From Trichaptum fuscoviolaceum (taxonomy: Eukaryota; Basidiomycota; Agaricomycetes; Hymenochaetales; Trichaptaceae), in NCBI GenBank assembly GCA_910574455.1, contig CAJSYZ010000001.1, forward strand, positions 5,170,968 through 5,225,517: a DNA stretch of 54,550 nt, given 5' to 3'. Both the position numbers and the translations under genes were made by a program. The notes beneath the pieces were generated by a model. That model did no database searches. It worked only from the letters and a program-made list of their open reading frames with translations, and was not told the origin of the DNA. This document shows, piece by piece, positions 54,301-54,550 of this stretch. Every line of letters begins with the position of its first letter. Positions within the stretch are counted from its first letter, which is position 1.

Positions 54301-54550
54301 TCGTTTTTTTTAACAGTGAATCGAAGGATCACATTGATCTGGTTGACAAGAATATGCCGTATCCGTTTAGTGTTGTTTGTCAGATCAAGCAACTTAGTTC
54401 GAGCATTACGCAGAAGACTCCAAGCGAGCCTAACATATATATGGCAATGGACAAGAAGTCCTTCGAATATCAGGGGTATCCTTTCAAGATAGCGGATTTG
54501 AAAGAAAGTGGGCCTAAGTACATGGAGGCGCTCGAGACTTCTTACCGTAG
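51344..54550 (+). CDS. OrsD-type (DUF3505) zinc-finger protein, 5' part, frame-disrupted, continues beyond the window
   Basis: Exons: 51344-51545, 51593-52102, 52151-52306, 52361-52543, 52612-53735, 53801-54253, 54317 to the edge; introns of 47-68 nt with clear GT..AG (one with tgctaac). N-terminal fingers: C5/C10/H23/H28, C35/C40/H53/H58, and C85/C90/H103/C107. A low-complexity acidic linker follows. An OrsD-like block begins near residue 460: VVLPQLGVIVCQTHRIGL, LLNHVKNCKK, then FHCVFCGYVGQSQSRIKSH. Later parts (SIPPLMSRLMYIIRLVVVSE; PYPFSVVCQIKQLSSSITQK; EPNIYMAMDK) match what precedes the RecQ-like helicase domain in basidiomycete telomere-linked helicases, so a helicase may lie to the right. 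Three frame disruptions (near 53220, 53998 and 54250) mean a pseudogene or sequence errors. Confidence 0.65.

Noticed and set aside
1..54550. tRNA or rRNA genes
   Set aside because: No cloverleaf with a matching B-box-type GGTTCRA arm and acceptor stem was found by eye on either strand.

Overview
The window looks like an accessory, possibly subtelomeric, region of an Agaricomycete-type basidiomycete. Evidence: introns of 50-60 nt with GT..AG ends and CTAAC/CTGAA-like branch sites, an expanded local F-box family, basidiomycete-style Zn2Cys6 and OrsD-type zinc-finger sequences, and remnants of fungal housekeeping genes (CLF1, CSE1, COPB2/SEC27, TFIIB, alpha-1,3-glucan synthase). No tRNA, rRNA, CRISPR array or telomeric repeat tract was seen.

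Layout. 1-5.7 kb: a decayed hairpin repeat, an F-box gene, a decayed C-terminal CLF1 fragment (+) and an intact three-exon RING gene with SUMO-interacting-like motifs (-). 5.7-14.5 kb: a patchwork of duplicated fragments, an LCCL-type membrane-protein remnant, a two-exon double zinc-finger gene, a degenerate tandem repeat and a TFIIB remnant. 15.2-18.4 kb: two F-box genes, one frame-broken. 19.7-25.7 kb: four cassettes bounded by two small hairpin modules (called H1 and H2 here); three hold decayed BSD2/Ndfip-like gene copies and the fourth holds a CSE1 remnant, all with introns retained. 26-34 kb: an F-box/LRR-like gene with a decayed neighbour, a COPB2 pseudogene, and an F-box gene whose 5' 650 bp is nearly identical to the one at 16.8 kb. 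35.0-39.9 kb (-): four unrelated host-gene fragments joined head to tail (glucan synthase, DRS1, Zn2Cys6 factor, CLF1), beside a ten-unit 95-bp minisatellite at 40.3-41.2 kb. 42.9-49.9 kb: an F-box gene, an F-box pseudogene, an intact five-exon gene that reads as the telomere protein TPP1/Est3 OB-fold family, and another F-box gene. 50.0-50.8 kb: a noncoding cluster of GCGGTA motifs. 51.3 kb to the end: the 5' part of an OrsD-type zinc-finger gene, a family that in basidiomycetes is often joined to RecQ-like telomere-linked helicases.

The genes do not form a pathway. The common theme is turnover: F-box paralogues amplify, recombine and decay, and pieces of essential genes with introns have been copied at DNA level and chained together. 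The most unusual items are the hairpin-bounded gene-fragment cassettes with compensatory stem changes, the four-gene chimeric chain, and the solo zinc-finger gene that matches the front of the OrsD gene down to intron position and phase. All family calls come from reading translations by eye; no database search was run.
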